From: Ganoderma boninense
Lineage: Eukaryota; Basidiomycota; Agaricomycetes; Polyporales; Polyporaceae
Length of the DNA stretch: 64,000 nucleotides
Assembly (NCBI GenBank): GCA_002900995.3
Contig: CM035306.1
Span: 2,604,001 to 2,668,000 of the forward strand
Reading direction: 5' to 3'
This document shows positions 10,507-21,522 of the stretch, piece by piece; the stretch's first letter is position 1; every line of letters begins with the position of its first letter. Below the pieces are notes generated by a model. It saw only the letters and a list, made by a program, of their open reading frames with translations, was not told where the DNA came from and searched no databases. Both the position numbers and the translations under genes were made by a program.

Positions 10507-12606
10507 TCAGATTGACCCATCCTCCAATGCTCCCAGAACCCGAGTCTTCCTTTCTGCCTCGTACAGTCCATATATGCTGTACGTCGGACTCCTGTAGTCC
10601 TCGTACCCCTGCGGGTTCGTGTGCGCCATCGCCATCTGCGCCAGGCTAGGTATCGGGGGCGGCGACGGCACGCGCGGCGGCCTATCGTCCGTCCTATGCC
10701 CGTGCGCACCCCCACCCGCATTCGTGTTCACCATCTTGCGCTGGACCGGCCGACCCGCAGCCGCCGCCTTTGAATGTGAATGAGCAGGGACGCTCGCGCT
10801 CGGCACGACGACGGCCCGCGAAGAGGGCAAGGATACCATGCTGTTCGTGAATTCGGCGAGCATCAAGTTCCCCAGCCGCGCGCTCGCCTCCATGCCCGGG
10901 CTCATGGGGGCCTCGCTGTGCGTGCGGGCATGCATCGTACGGCCCTGGGGTTTGCGCTCGGGCATCGGGTGCGCATGCGCATGCCTGTCCCTGTCCCTGT
11001 CCCTGTCACGGTCGCCAGCGAGCGTGATTGAGTCGTCGGGGTGGAGCGTGGTGACGGGCGAGGGCATGAACGAGTCGTGTGCGGGTGGGGACGGCGTCGC
11101 GAGTCCCATGGCGGACGTGAGTGCGCGAGTGTCGCGCTCCCGCCGCGCATCGGACTTCAGCGCAGGCGAGAGCGGCGGCAGGACGTACTGCACCTCCCCC
11201 GACGGGGCGAGGAAAGACGTGCGGTTTCCCGATGAGCGCGGGAGCGTCGTGATGCCCGCGACGGTGGAGGACGCGCGGAGGGCCGCGTTCGCCGAGGCGG
11301 GGGTGTACCCAGCCTGGAGCTGGATGCGTGCGCGGCCTGGGGGTGGGGCGAGGGGCGACTTGCGCAGGGCGGACTTGATGGGCGCGGCGGCTGCCCGTGG
11401 GGGCTGCGTCGGCGAGGCGAGGGCTGCGCCGTAGATGTCGAGGTACTCCGTCGCAGCGAGGCTATGGCGGAAACTCTGGCGAGCTTTGGCGGACACCCTT
11501 TCTTTGGAAGACTTGCGGGTCAAGATGGGAGTGCCGTCCCCGGTGAGAGGGGACGCGCCGCCGATCGCCAGCCCGATGCCTGCGTTAGACTGAGGAGAGG
11601 TTGGGTAGATGGACATGGACATGGCGGATACTCGATGGGCCGCGCGTGTGAGTGCACTCTGCATCTGCTGTACCGGCGGGGCTTTATTGCCTGCGTTGAC
11701 TGGGAGTTGAACATGTACCGGTGCCACAGACCTTTCAGAAACAAGTTTTGCCTCGGACGTGGGTAGCGGCTCTGCAGAAGGGAGGTTCGGGACGGGACTT
11801 TTGATCGCTCCATGTGCTAGAGTGGAGGAAGGACGAGGTGTGTACTGAACCCAAGGGTAGATACCATTGCTGGGAGGCCTAGCGATCGAAGAGCCGCTGT
11901 CCTTGCCGCCAAAGAGAGACTCTTCGTCAACTTTGAGGTCCTGATCAGCGAATGGGTCCTGAAAGATCGGCAGAGATGGTGTTGGGCAAGTCCGCCTGCG
12001 GGGCCGGTTGTACCACCTCCAATATACAAAGACGCTGAGGAAGACCAAGACGAGACTAACAACGACGAGGACTGCGATGAGGATTTGTGTATGACTAGGA
12101 CCTTTGGTCGTGGCATGATCAGGTTGATTTGAACCGAGTGTACGAGAATTGTCCTTCGGAATGACAGTCACGGAGGCGGTCGACGTTGCGGGCCAAGAAG
12201 TGAAGGTGCCCAAGACAGGGAGAGTGGAAATTCCAGCACCAATAGTGTGAGCAGCCGGCGGAACAGTGAGCGTCGTCGTAGGGTGGGCAGAGATAATGGG
12301 CAGGAAGCCGGTGCGGAAGACGGAAGGTTGGACAGAAGTCAAGCCAGTATTGGAGGACGGTAGAGGAACATGGTGGGAAACGGTTCCTTGGGCTGTTGGT
12401 CGTTTTTGGTTTAGTTTTTGCCTAGGTTTGTGTTTAGCGATGGAAGAATGCCGCGGGGAGATGTTGGAAGGAATGGTGTGTGCTGGATTGTGGCTGTCGG
12501 TACTAGTCGGGGACGCTGGCTTCTGGTGAGTTGGGTGAGGCCGCCGGACGAGGGTACGAGTGGTGGTGGTGGTTTTAGGGGAAAGAATGAGATGGGGGAT
12601 CTCCAT
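10507..12606 (-). CDS. Single-pass membrane protein with Ser/Thr-rich N-terminal region
   Basis: Uninterrupted frame of 699 codons. Residues 1-170 are rich in Ser, Thr and Pro, as in heavily O-glycosylated fungal wall or plasma-membrane proteins. One transmembrane helix lies near residues 176-199 (ILIAVLVVVSLVLVFLSVFV) and is followed by the basic stop YNRPRRR, giving an N-out, C-in topology like fungal wall sensors or Skg6/Axl2-type proteins. The cytosolic tail of about 490 residues is disordered, with many Ser/Pro sites, a DRDRDRDRDR run and AHAH repeats, and a conserved-looking end (YEDYRSPTYSIYGLYEAE). No signal peptide is visible at the ATG at 12606, so an upstream exon may be missing. 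No enzyme domain is seen. Confidence 0.7.
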   Translation of the reverse strand: MEIPHLILSPKTTTTTRTLVRRPHPTHQKPASPTSTDSHNPAHTIPSNISPRHSSIAKHKPRQKLNQKRPTAQGTVSHHVPLPSSNTGLTSVQPSVFRTGFLPIISAHPTTTLTVPPAAHTIGAGISTLPVLGTFTSWPATSTASVTVIPKDNSRTLGSNQPDHATTKGPSHTQILIAVLVVVSLVLVFLSVFVYWRWYNRPRRRTCPTPSLPIFQDPFADQDLKVDEESLFGGKDSGSSIARPPSNGIYPWVQYTPRPSSTLAHGAIKSPVPNLPSAEPLPTSEAKLVSERSVAPVHVQLPVNAGNKAPPVQQMQSALTRAAHRVSAMSMSIYPTSPQSNAGIGLAIGGASPLTGDGTPILTRKSSKERVSAKARQSFRHSLAATEYLDIYGAALASPTQPPRAAAAPIKSALRKSPLAPPPGRARIQLQAGYTPASANAALRASSTVAGITTLPRSSGNRTSFLAPSGEVQYVLPPLSPALKSDARRERDTRALTSAMGLATPSPPAHDSFMPSPVTTLHPDDSITLAGDRDRDRDRDRHAHAHPMPERKPQGRTMHARTHSEAPMSPGMEASARLGNLMLAEFTNSMVSLPSSRAVVVPSASVPAHSHSKAAAAGRPVQRKMVNTNAGGGAHGHRTDDRPPRVPSPPPIPSLAQMAMAHTNPQGYEDYRSPTYSIYGLYEAERKTRVLGALEDGSI
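10984..11007. repeat. Four tandem 6-base units (CCTGTC) in the membrane-protein gene
   Basis: CCTGTC is repeated exactly four times. On the minus strand it encodes the alternating Asp-Arg run of the cytosolic tail. Such exact hexanucleotide units may vary in number between strains. Confidence 0.8.
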
Positions 12607-13217
12607 GAGTGAGAGGAGCGGGGGACAGGAAAAGACAGTAGGGTAGAGCCAGCCGTCCAGCAGAGGAGAGACGCCAAGAGATGACTGGAGAGTGGGCGGT
12701 GTCTACGGTGTCAGAGCTCCGCACTGCAGATGCCTGAGAGAGAGAGCCAGCAAGAGACGGAGGGCGGTCGTAGCAGACACGACGTCGGCGGTAGCTTGCT
12801 CGTCGAGTGCAAAGCCTGTTTCCCGCAGGCACAGGACGCGACAAGGGTCACGGCGCACGTGATCGTGTTGCGGCAACAGCCGAGCGCAGTAGCAGTAGCG
12901 AGAGCAGGGAGCGAGCCGCGGCAATGTCGCATGGCATCGTCGACCGCGACGTCCCGTCCTTGGCCCTGTGCTCTGCTGCATCCGAATTCCAGGCTGGAGC
13001 TTGTCCTCTTCCTGCACTGAGTACCCTCTCACTCGAGCACCTGTCCGACATCGTCCCTTCTCCCCCGCCGCCATTGCCGACTCCGCGCTCCCGTCGTCCG
13101 ACCCCTTCGAAGTTCGAGCCCGGCAACCGCGATAGCCTTGTTGCTCGGCTACTGCCCTCGCGCCCCACGCGCCCGTCGCGTCGACCTTGACACATCCGGT
13201 CGCCAGTTTCATCTAAT
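12607..13217. other. Divergent promoter region
   Basis: 610 bases between the membrane-protein gene (-) and the checkpoint-mediator gene (+). It is GC-rich and contains CACGTG near 12857. Open frames of 60-150 codons cross it in several frames but overlap antisense to each other and show no domain. A missing first exon (signal peptide) of the membrane protein could lie here. Confidence 0.5.
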
Positions 13218-16200
13218 ATGGTTCTCGAGTCCAGGTATGCCGTTATCACCCTGGACTGCCTCTCAGCCACCCCGCCTAACCCATCGCACAGCACTGACGA
13301 CTCTCAGGCGAGCCAGCTTCTTGCCGCTGCTCTCCGTCCAAGGGACGTTCAGCCCCCGCCACGGCCCCTCGAAGAGCCCCACGTCCAAGAGAGTCCTCTC
13401 CTCTCCGACAGCAACGCCTCCGTTCACTACCACATACACGGTCTTGCAGCCACCCAGTCAGTGTACAGCAGTCAAGACCAGCCCTGTGCCGAAAGCTCTC
13501 AAAAGGAGAATACCCCTGCTCCTTGGGATAAGGACAAATCCTCCCACCCCCTGCCACCCTCTCCACCTGCTTCTCCCTCTCGTCCCCAATCTGTCACTGC
13601 TTGTACCTCTGAGCTCAAGGAGACGCCCTCCAACATCTTGCCAGTTTCCAAAGCGGCCAAAGAGACACTCTGTTCAAAGGACATTGTTCCCATAAACCCG
13701 CCTTCATCTCCAGAAACGTCTGGTAAGGCCCTCTCCTTCCCTTCTTCCTCCCGTCTCCTTGTACGACCTCAACCACACCTCGACCACTCGCCCACTATCC
13801 CTCTCGCCCCATGCCACCCCCACCAAGACCCAGGTCGCGTTCACCCCCATCACAGGACTCCTTTGCGGGTCCCCTTCCCCAACAAGACCCTGTTAAAGCA
13901 TTCATAGCCTCGGCAAGGAATTTCAATATCCCCTTGTCGCAGGTTGGCGAGATCTCCCAGTCCCCATCCCAAGAGGATGGCCCCCCTCCCGTCTCTTCCG
14001 GCGTATGGTCTGCTGGGGAGCGGGGCTCCCTTCCGCGTCAACCTTCCCCTCCTCCAAGGATCCTCGTGGCTGGCACTCCGTCCAACTCTTCGCATGGCTC
14101 AAATTCTCAATATCAGTCGCAAGGGGATCCCTCTCAATCTCAGCCGCTCGAGTCTCACTATGATGATTCTCAGTACTCAGATCCCTTCCCTCAGGCACAA
14201 ACCACAGATTACCTAGACGGCTCAAGTCCTCCGCATGACGAGGGCCTGGGTACAGCATCTCGATCCGGTTCATCCCCTTCATCGTCCTATGAACGGCTGC
14301 TTGCCGATCCCTTCGAGGATATTCCTGTGGCAACTCAGATTGGAGACGACCTCACCCAACCGACGCAGATCGTTGAGCGGACCCAGATGCATTCGGAAGC
14401 GGGCGATGTGGATTCCGTCATGCGCGAGCACCACTACTACAACGAGAACAGCCAAATGGTCTTCCCAACCGTCCCGTCCGAGGTGCGTTCAACCTACACG
14501 TCACATTCAACAGTGCCTCGCGGACTCCTCGGTATGATCGCACCGGGGAAACGACATCGGTATCCTGGTCTTGTCTCTGAGGCTGGGCCGTCCGGGGCCA
14601 ACGTTAGGACGGCTGATTGGAATGTCGAGCCTGCGCTCGATACTCAAGACTCGGACGCACCCTCGAGCGACGGTGTTCACACACAAGACACGCAAGCAAC
14701 CGACTTACAGGACGAGGTCGGAGAGACGCAGCCGTCGGACGTTGCTGTCAACGGCAGCGTCTTATCCCTTTTGCCCCGGCGCCGCTTGCCCCCTGCGAAT
14801 CTAGTCCTCCAGTCTGTGCAGCCCTCATCTTTCCGTGCCGGCCCTGCAGCCTCCAAGGTTCCTGAGCCTGAAGTCTTCCCAGACCCAGACGAGACAGGCC
14901 CCACGCAGATCGTGTCGCCGAGCCCGGACGAGACGGGTCCAACCCAAATCGTTTCGCCATCCCCAGACAAAACGGGTCCCACTCAGCTCGTGTCGCCGTC
15001 ACCAGACGAGACAGGTCCAACAGAGATTGTTTCGCCTTCACCGGCTGAGACGGGTCCTACAGAGATAGTTTCGCCAGCGTCGGACAAGACAGGTCCGACC
15101 CAGCTCCTCTCACCGTCACCAGAAAAAACTGGTCCAACACAGATCGTTTCGCCGTCGCCGACTCCTGCAAAGAGAGGGCGCACGCAAATTATCTATCGGT
15201 CACCTGTCAAATCCAGCCCAACGAAAGTTGTGCCAGACTCGGATCCGCCTGAGCCCCTACCAGTTGCGCCTCTGTCTCGCCGCCGGGGCCCTTCTGTGTC
15301 CTCCGCGTCGACTTACCATTCACCTGAAGTGAATTCGCGGGTGCGGGCATACATGCAGTCTGAGGATGAGGTATTGAAGACCATTGCGACCACCGAGCCT
15401 TCCGTCCCAACTATCAACGAGGAGGATGAGGAAGATATTCCTCTAGCACAACGGGTGCCCTCGGCAAAGGCAAAAGGCAAACAGAAAGCTACCGCGCTGA
15501 ATGTCAAGTCCCCAGCCGCGAGAAACACCATTGCACGTGGCCACACGAACAACAATTCTTGGAGGGGTGGTGTCATCCCGTCTTCGGATCCTGGCGAGCG
15601 CCGCGAAGAAGCCGCACCCAAAGTGGTGGCGGTGGTCAAGAATACGAAGCCTCGGACACCGATGAACCAAGCTCCGCCACCTCCGCCCATGTCCCGGTCG
15701 ACTCGTGCGGCGAAGACCGCAGCTCGGGGGCGTCTTGTCGAGAGTTCGGACGAGGATGAACGCGAGGACGATCTATCCTCGTTGACCGACGTTGCGACGG
15801 TGCCTGCAGAAGAGGAGGAAGACGAAATGGACGTCGACGTGCCTGACCCGAAGCTGAAGCCACCGCGTGGCAATAACAAACGCAAGCGCACCGTATCAGG
15901 GTCCGCAGCGAAGAAGGCAAACGGCAGGGTACTCGTTAAGGAGGAGTCATCCACCCCGCTCGGACGGCCCGCGAAGCGCATCAAGACGGAGGGCAGGGGT
16001 GGAGGCGGCGACTCTGCAACGCGCGTGTTCGCCTTGTGGAAGAACACAGCACAGTACTACACGGGCACTGTGCATCAGTCCGTGGGGTTCGGCTCGGGGC
16101 GGTATGTTGTGCGCTTTGACGACGACGATAGTGCTGAGCTCGAGCTCAAGCACTTGCGCGCTTGCCGGCCAAAACCTGGTGATCACGTCCTGCTCCGGCA

Positions 16201-17376
16201 GAAGGAGAAGGGTGTTGTCGTACAGTGTCCCCCGTGCCCCGACTCGGGGTATGGTCCGGACGACGTGGTCACAATCGCGCTCAAGGACGATGAGCAAGAA
16301 GAGGTGGACGTCCAGTGCCTCCAGATCCCCACACGGACCATCAACGCTGAGTGGGACGACCGCGTCCTTGCGGAGGACGAAATCGTGCCCATTGTGCGCC
16401 CGAATATTGCTGCTGCGACACCTGGCAGGCGGTCGGTCTCTGCATCGGGGCAGAGCGATTTGGCGCGGAAGCGGGCACTGGCGGGGATTGGCCTTGTCGT
16501 GTCTCTGGCCCCATCCAAGGAGGGGCAGAACACGCGGGATGTGATGGTGGGGGACATCAAGAAGTGCGGGGGTGTTGTGATTGATGACTGGACGACGATC
16601 TTCGGGATGGACGGCGCACTGGAGCACAAGAACCAGCGGTGGATGCTCCAGCAGGGCGACATCCAGTGGCGGAAGAAGGCGGGGCATGGGGTCGACAAAG
16701 TGTTCCTCATCTCGGACGACTTCCACCAGAAGTCGAAATATTTAGTGGCGCTGGCATTGGGGATCCCTTGTCTGTCAGTGGACTGGCTGAGAGCTTTCAT
16801 GGAGCAGGTGTGTGGCTGTCCCCGTCCTGTAAGCGAGGGCATGGGGCTGATCGTCATATTTGGGCCTACAGGAGGCGGAATGGAGATCCTTTCTTCTGCC
16901 TGCGGGATACTCGGAGCAGCTCGAGGCTCGTGTATCGCAGATGGTCGACGTTGACTGGGGTACCAGCGACCATCATCTGACGGACGTCGCGGCCAACAAG
17001 GTCCCATCGAAGGTCTTTTCTGAGATGACTATCCTCTGCATTTCTGCCGACTTCGTGCCATCCAAGAAGCCGAAGAAGGTACGCTTTTATCCAATCACTG
17101 AACGGGTTGATGCTCATGATCGCGATCTAGAGTGGGGACAGTGCACTGAAGAAGGAGGCGGCCGAGTCGGTGCCCCGCATCGTCCTATGCATGGGTGCTG
17201 CGACTGTAGAATCGGTCGCAGAGCCCAAGCACGCCTCCCAGGACCTGGAGGAGTACGATTACATCGTTGTTCCTGACCAAAATCTCAGCAAGTTCTCAAA
17301 GCACGAAAACGCTGTCGACGTCAATTGGGTCAAGGACTGTCTCATCTCTGGCAGGCTCCTCCCTTTGCCGGGCTAG
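13218..17376 (+). CDS. DNA-damage checkpoint mediator, Rad9/Crb2/53BP1-like (TQ/SP repeats, Tudor, BRCT)
   Basis: Adaptor that would bind modified chromatin at DNA breaks and pass the ATM/ATR signal to checkpoint kinases. A probable 17-base first exon (13218-13234) joins 13292, giving MVLESSTDDSQASQLL. One long exon runs to 16807; then 16872-17078 and 17131-17376. An intron near 13723-13907 is needed to change frame, but its ends are uncertain, so the N-terminus is tentative. Order: disordered N-terminus rich in SQ/TQ; seven 13-residue repeats (DETGPTQIVSPSP type); nuclear-localisation-like KRKR; a Tudor-like domain (RVFALWKNTAQYYTGTV, then YVVRFDDDD); BRCT 1 (KKCGGVVIDDW, LSVDWLRAF); BRCT 2 ending VDVNWVKDCLISGRLLPLPG. 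This order matches Crb2 and 53BP1. About 1200 residues. Confidence 0.85.
14888..15160 (+). repeat. Seven 39-base coding repeats (TQ/SP array)
   Basis: Seven in-frame copies of a 13-residue unit, consensus DETGPTQIVSPSP, in the checkpoint-mediator gene; an eighth degenerate unit (RGRTQIIYRSP) follows. Five units keep Thr-Gln, the ATM/ATR site; units 4 and 5 have Thr-Glu. All seven keep Ser-Pro, a CDK site. Codon use differs between copies, so this is not a very recent expansion. Confidence 0.9.
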
Positions 17377-17957
17377 ATTACCATTTACCACTATACCTTA
17401 AGCACATGCTGAGCATATCTCTCGTACGTCTGATGTGACATCGTCGTCTTGGATTTTAATATGTCACCGTCATCTCGCGCCCTGCACTTAATGGTTATCA
17501 TAGATACTCTCATCACCCCAGGGCTCTCTTGATTATTCATCGCCTCTTAATGTGCACCTCAACACCCCATGTCTGTGTATCGCTAGGACTCTTGCTGTAC
17601 AAATGTTATGCTTACAGGACCATTACGGTCGTTTTACGATAGCAAGGTGATGTACCCAACCACCATTTAAAACACACACTAGCATTGCCGTCGAAGTTGT
17701 ACATAACCCTGTGTCTGACACACATCACTCCAAAGTTGCCGTTTTCGAGTGTGACGAGTAACGAGATCGGTGGATGCACTCTACGTGCTTCCAGGTGTCG
17801 CTGCTCGGGATGGCGTTGCAGCCTCCCCGAGGTTCGCACGCATACAAGCAGCACCAAGCATGGGCGTCTAAACGCGTTCACGCTTGACGCGAACGCGTTT
17901 GTCCTTGCATGGTCTTTCCAGTCTCCCTCAGCCCACCCTCTCACATCTTATAAAACC
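17377..17957. other. Intergenic region upstream of the chromodomain gene
   Basis: 580 bases between two plus-strand genes. Nothing recognisable is encoded. It carries the 3' end of the checkpoint gene and the promoter of the chromodomain gene. TATAAAA at about 17950 lies only 8 bases before the ATG, too close to act as a core promoter unless the real start is further downstream. Confidence 0.5.
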
Positions 17958-20900
17958 ATGTCCGACGAGGAATACGAAGTTGGTCAGTGGAAACCCCTCT
18001 ATATACTGCTAGACTGCTCAACTTGCGCCTTCAGAGTCGATCCTGGCAGCAAAGGTGGAAGGAGGCAAGAGGGGAAAGAAGAAGTCATGGGTAAGTCGCC
18101 ACGGGGCATGTATGTGCAGTACGCTAACGGTGCTGTTCACGCCAGTCCTACTGGGTGAAGGTGAGGTCCATGACATGTCGCAAGTTCATGGAATGCTGAA
18201 CTGGGGATGGGGTAGTGGAAGAACTACGGGCCAGCAGACAACACGTACGTTCACTTCGCCGACCCACATGGACCCGGGGCATCAACTACTCGCGGTAGAA
18301 TAGAACAATGCCAGACGGTTGCTCACACTTTTGATATGGTAGATGGGAACCAGACGCCTCTTTCAAGGGTGGCTCCGAGCATTTCATCAAGTTCTTCTGG
18401 AATCGGGTGGATACGCAAGGTCGGGACATCACGGACTTGGACGACTTTAAGCCCGGCGAGGAGTTTTTACCTTCGGGTCCACCTGGTATGTTATCATCCC
18501 GTCCTCTTTCTGTCGCCGTCCTCACTATTATCGCTAGCGTCAGGCAAGAAGGGCAAGAAATCAAAGGAAAGAAAAGAAACGCCTCCCGCACCCATCGAAG
18601 TTTCTGATTCTGAACATGAGGCTCCTCCGCCACCGGTGGCTTCAGGCAAGAAGAAGGGGAAGAAAGCCCAGGAGCGGCAAGATTCGCCACCACCCATTGT
18701 CCATCCTGTTGACTCTGAGAACGAGGCTAGTTCGCTGGTCAATGACGGAGCGCAGGAACCTGTTGCCAGTGCCTCCACTCGGAGCACACGTCGTCGCTCT
18801 TCCGTTGCCAGAGAAGAGAAACCCGTTCAGCCCAAGGGCAAGCAGGGCCGTCCGCCAGGGAAACGTCCACATGAGCTCGAGGCAGAGCTAGCTGGGCTAC
18901 AATTGGAACCCGTGATCATTGACGAGCACCCGTCCTCCGCACTGAAACGCAAGCATGGTCGTCGTCCGCCCGGGATTCCTGCCAGCCAGATGCGTTCAAA
19001 TTCTCGGCTGCAGTCAGAGCCAGTCGTTGACGAGCCTGCGCCCCCGGCTCCCAAGCGCAAGCGTCGTGGCCCTCCAGGCATCTCCCCTCAGGAGATGGAG
19101 AAGCGCACTCAACCGGACTCTGAACAAATAGCGGATGAGCCTTCTTCGCCACCGCCAAAGCGCAAGCGCAGTCGTCTACCCGGCGTCCCTTCACGCGAAA
19201 TGGAGAAGCAAGCTCAGTCGGAATCCGAGCCTGCGATCGACGAGCCTATTCCCTCTCCACCGCCGAAGCGCAGGCGTAGGCAACCACCGGGCAAACGACC
19301 CGCTGAGCTTGAGCAAGCAGAGAAGGCAGCTGAGACCGAAGATGAGGTTGCAGTTGTGGCCTCCTCATCAACGACAAGGGCAGCATCGCGAAGGGATGCG
19401 TCACCAAAGAAACGTCGCAATGAGGCACGTGTCGTGCCAGACTCCCGCGCTGAGTCTCCCCGTGGTCGCAAACCTGTGGCCGATGAGCCGACCACATCCG
19501 GACCTCGTCGCTTGTCCCTGCCCCGTCGGCGTCGACTTGGCAAAGCGGGCCCTCCCCAAAAGTCACCATCCGCGGACGAGCTTCTTATCGTTCCCGATAG
19601 CGACGAGGAGAAGGGGCGGAGGAAGACTCAACGCAGCAAGGAACAGGGAAGATCTGCGGAGGATGCTATGGATGTTGACGCACTCCCAGAGCCTTCAAGT
19701 ACATTTGGTGTTCCCACTCTGTTGAGTCCCGATCCAGCTCCCGAACCGTCTGCCGAAGCCTCCCCAGTACCCGCTATCCCCGCACATCGCTTACGTGCTG
19801 CCAATCCCCGGGTCAAGGTAGCGGATGATCCTTACCTCAGGGACGCGAATGGCCCCAACGCTATTGAGGTGAAGGCGCGCTTCATGAAGCACGCTAACGG
19901 CGCAGGTCAAGCCTCAGGTAGTAGTCGCCGTGCAGTCGTGTCCGGCTCTAAAGCGGGCCCAGGCAGGTCGTCAGCTACCCTTTTCCCCGAAAACAACACG
20001 ACGCGATTGACGGTGCAAAAGGGTGTCCTCACCAGCGTGAAGCCGAAAAAGACTTCAAAGCCGGATAGCGAGGAGGTGGCCTCTGTCACTGCAGCAAACG
20101 GAGACGCGAGCATGGAGATTGACAGTCCGATCTTCGACGTACCCGACATAGGTCCATCGGAACAGCTTGAGGTTGACCCCGAACCTGAAGTTGCACCTAC
20201 CGGTCAGGAGCTCCTTGACGCTGCAGGGATGGACGATAAGGCAGCAGAAGATCTGCCTGACTTTGAGGAGGATGCAGAGGGCGAACTTGATGTGCAAGGC
20301 GCGCCGGACGCCGAGCTCGAAATGTACGTCTCCACATTTGATCTTGTGGATTCGTGCCGAGTAGTTTGTACAGCATGGAGATCGAACCGCCACGAGCATT
20401 CGGTAGTATCAGTGCTGCAAGTGGTCCGACAGCGGACACCCTTTCGGTCCAAGCGAAGCCGCTTACTTTTGCGAGCCGGGTTGGTCTATGGAGCCAGTCC
20501 ACCATATTTGGGCCACTGTGAGTGTCCTCTATCGTTGCTTCATTGCGAAGACTGACCCTGTCGCTTGTCCAGTGCGCTTGGTCTTCAGGGCCGCTCGCAG
20601 GGCGACAATGGTGCAATGGACGTGTAAGCTCTCTCGTGTCCTTGTCCCGGACGTCGCATTTAATAGTTTATCATAGGTCTCCTGCAGCGAAGAGATACGC
20701 ATTTCATCTCAACCTGGATTCAGCCATATCCGTCCCCGTAACGTTGAAGGATGTTCACGCATCTCACACTTTCCTCGACGGTCTGGATGCGAGCGCCCGT
20801 AACCCTACGGGGAAGTTCTACAAGGACCATCACGCAATTGCTTTGGTCGACGCGCTGAAGGCGAAGGCGTCCTACGCCCGTGTTAACCCTGGCGAGACTG

Positions 20901-21227
20901 CAACTGACGACCACAAGAAACACTTCGAGCGTTTCATTGCTCGTCTACAGAATGGCGAGCTGGTATGGGATCTGAGCTTTCTACCATTTTTCGTGACTAA
21001 TCAACTGTTCGCAGTTCATTCAAATGAACCGCGCAGAGACGTTGGTCATGTGTGCCTCGGATAACGCCATCCTCGGACAGAAGCTAGGCCTCCCTCCACA
21101 GCTTCTTGGGTTGGGTAGCACTGCGGTCGTTGCGCACGTTGACGTTGAGGATTTCTCTCAGTATGCTGACGCTGCTGTCCACGCTGATACGACCCGGTGG
21201 GAAACGCTACCGGCACTCATAGACTAA
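17958..21227 (+). CDS. Chromodomain protein with AT-hook-like repeats
   Basis: Probable reader of methylated histone. Exons 17958-17982, 18035-18090, 18146-18160, 18216-18244, 18343-18485, 18544-20323, 20365-20517, 20573-20623, 20677-20962 and 21015-21227 give 916 residues. Splicing the first five exons builds an HP1-like chromodomain: EYEVESILAAK, SYWVKWKNYGPADNTWEP, then FIKFFWNR; the aromatic-cage Tyr and two Trp are present. A Lys-rich linker follows, then five Pro/Arg modules resembling AT-hooks (GRPPGKRP, GRRPPGIP, RRGPPGIS, RSRLPGVP, RRQPPGKRP), an acidic patch, and a conserved-looking C-terminal region of about 190 residues (RYAFHLNLDSAISVPVTL, VMCASDNAILGQKLGL) that I cannot assign. 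It is not an obvious chromoshadow domain; a Chp1-like role is possible. Confidence 0.85.
18835..19310 (+). repeat. Five diverged AT-hook-like modules in the chromodomain protein
   Basis: Spaced about 35 residues apart. The common plan is a run of Lys/Arg, then Gly/Arg-X-Pro-Pro-Gly, a short helix ending in Glu-Met or Glu-Leu, and an acidic spacer containing Asp-Glu-His/Pro. The copies are diverged at the DNA level, so the repeat is old. Confidence 0.7.
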
Positions 21228-21522
21228 CAGTTCGGCTTTTTCTCATTGAACTCGATATTGTATCTCGCGTCATCCTCACTCAATTGCTGTGCTCGCTCGT
21301 CGTCTGACCCTCCCCTCTCGCTCTGTTGTCGATCTTACGTATACAGCAGAACTAATAGAACCTTGTCATGCGTTCAGTTTCAATGGGTACTATATCCTGA
21401 GCTGTCAGAACAGGCAGACTGCACTCAGTCGCACTAGCGACACCCAGTGTAGGTGTGACGTTAATAGTCGCTATAGTTAAATCGACATGCACCTAGATAA
21501 CCAAGTTCAACGACGTCTCAGC
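21228..21522. other. Convergent intergenic region
   Basis: About 295 bases between the ends of the chromodomain gene (+) and the acyltransferase gene (-). No gene is seen; it should hold both 3' UTRs. Confidence 0.5.

Noticed and set aside
10780..11434. Plus-strand open frames of up to 198 codons across 10.8-11.4 kb
   Set aside because: They are antisense shadows of the 699-codon membrane-protein frame and arise from its GC-rich third positions.
12857..12862. CACGTG palindromes (also near 6291 and 23590) as a shared regulon
   Set aside because: Six-base palindromes are frequent in GC-rich promoters; three sites in 64 kb do not support a regulon.
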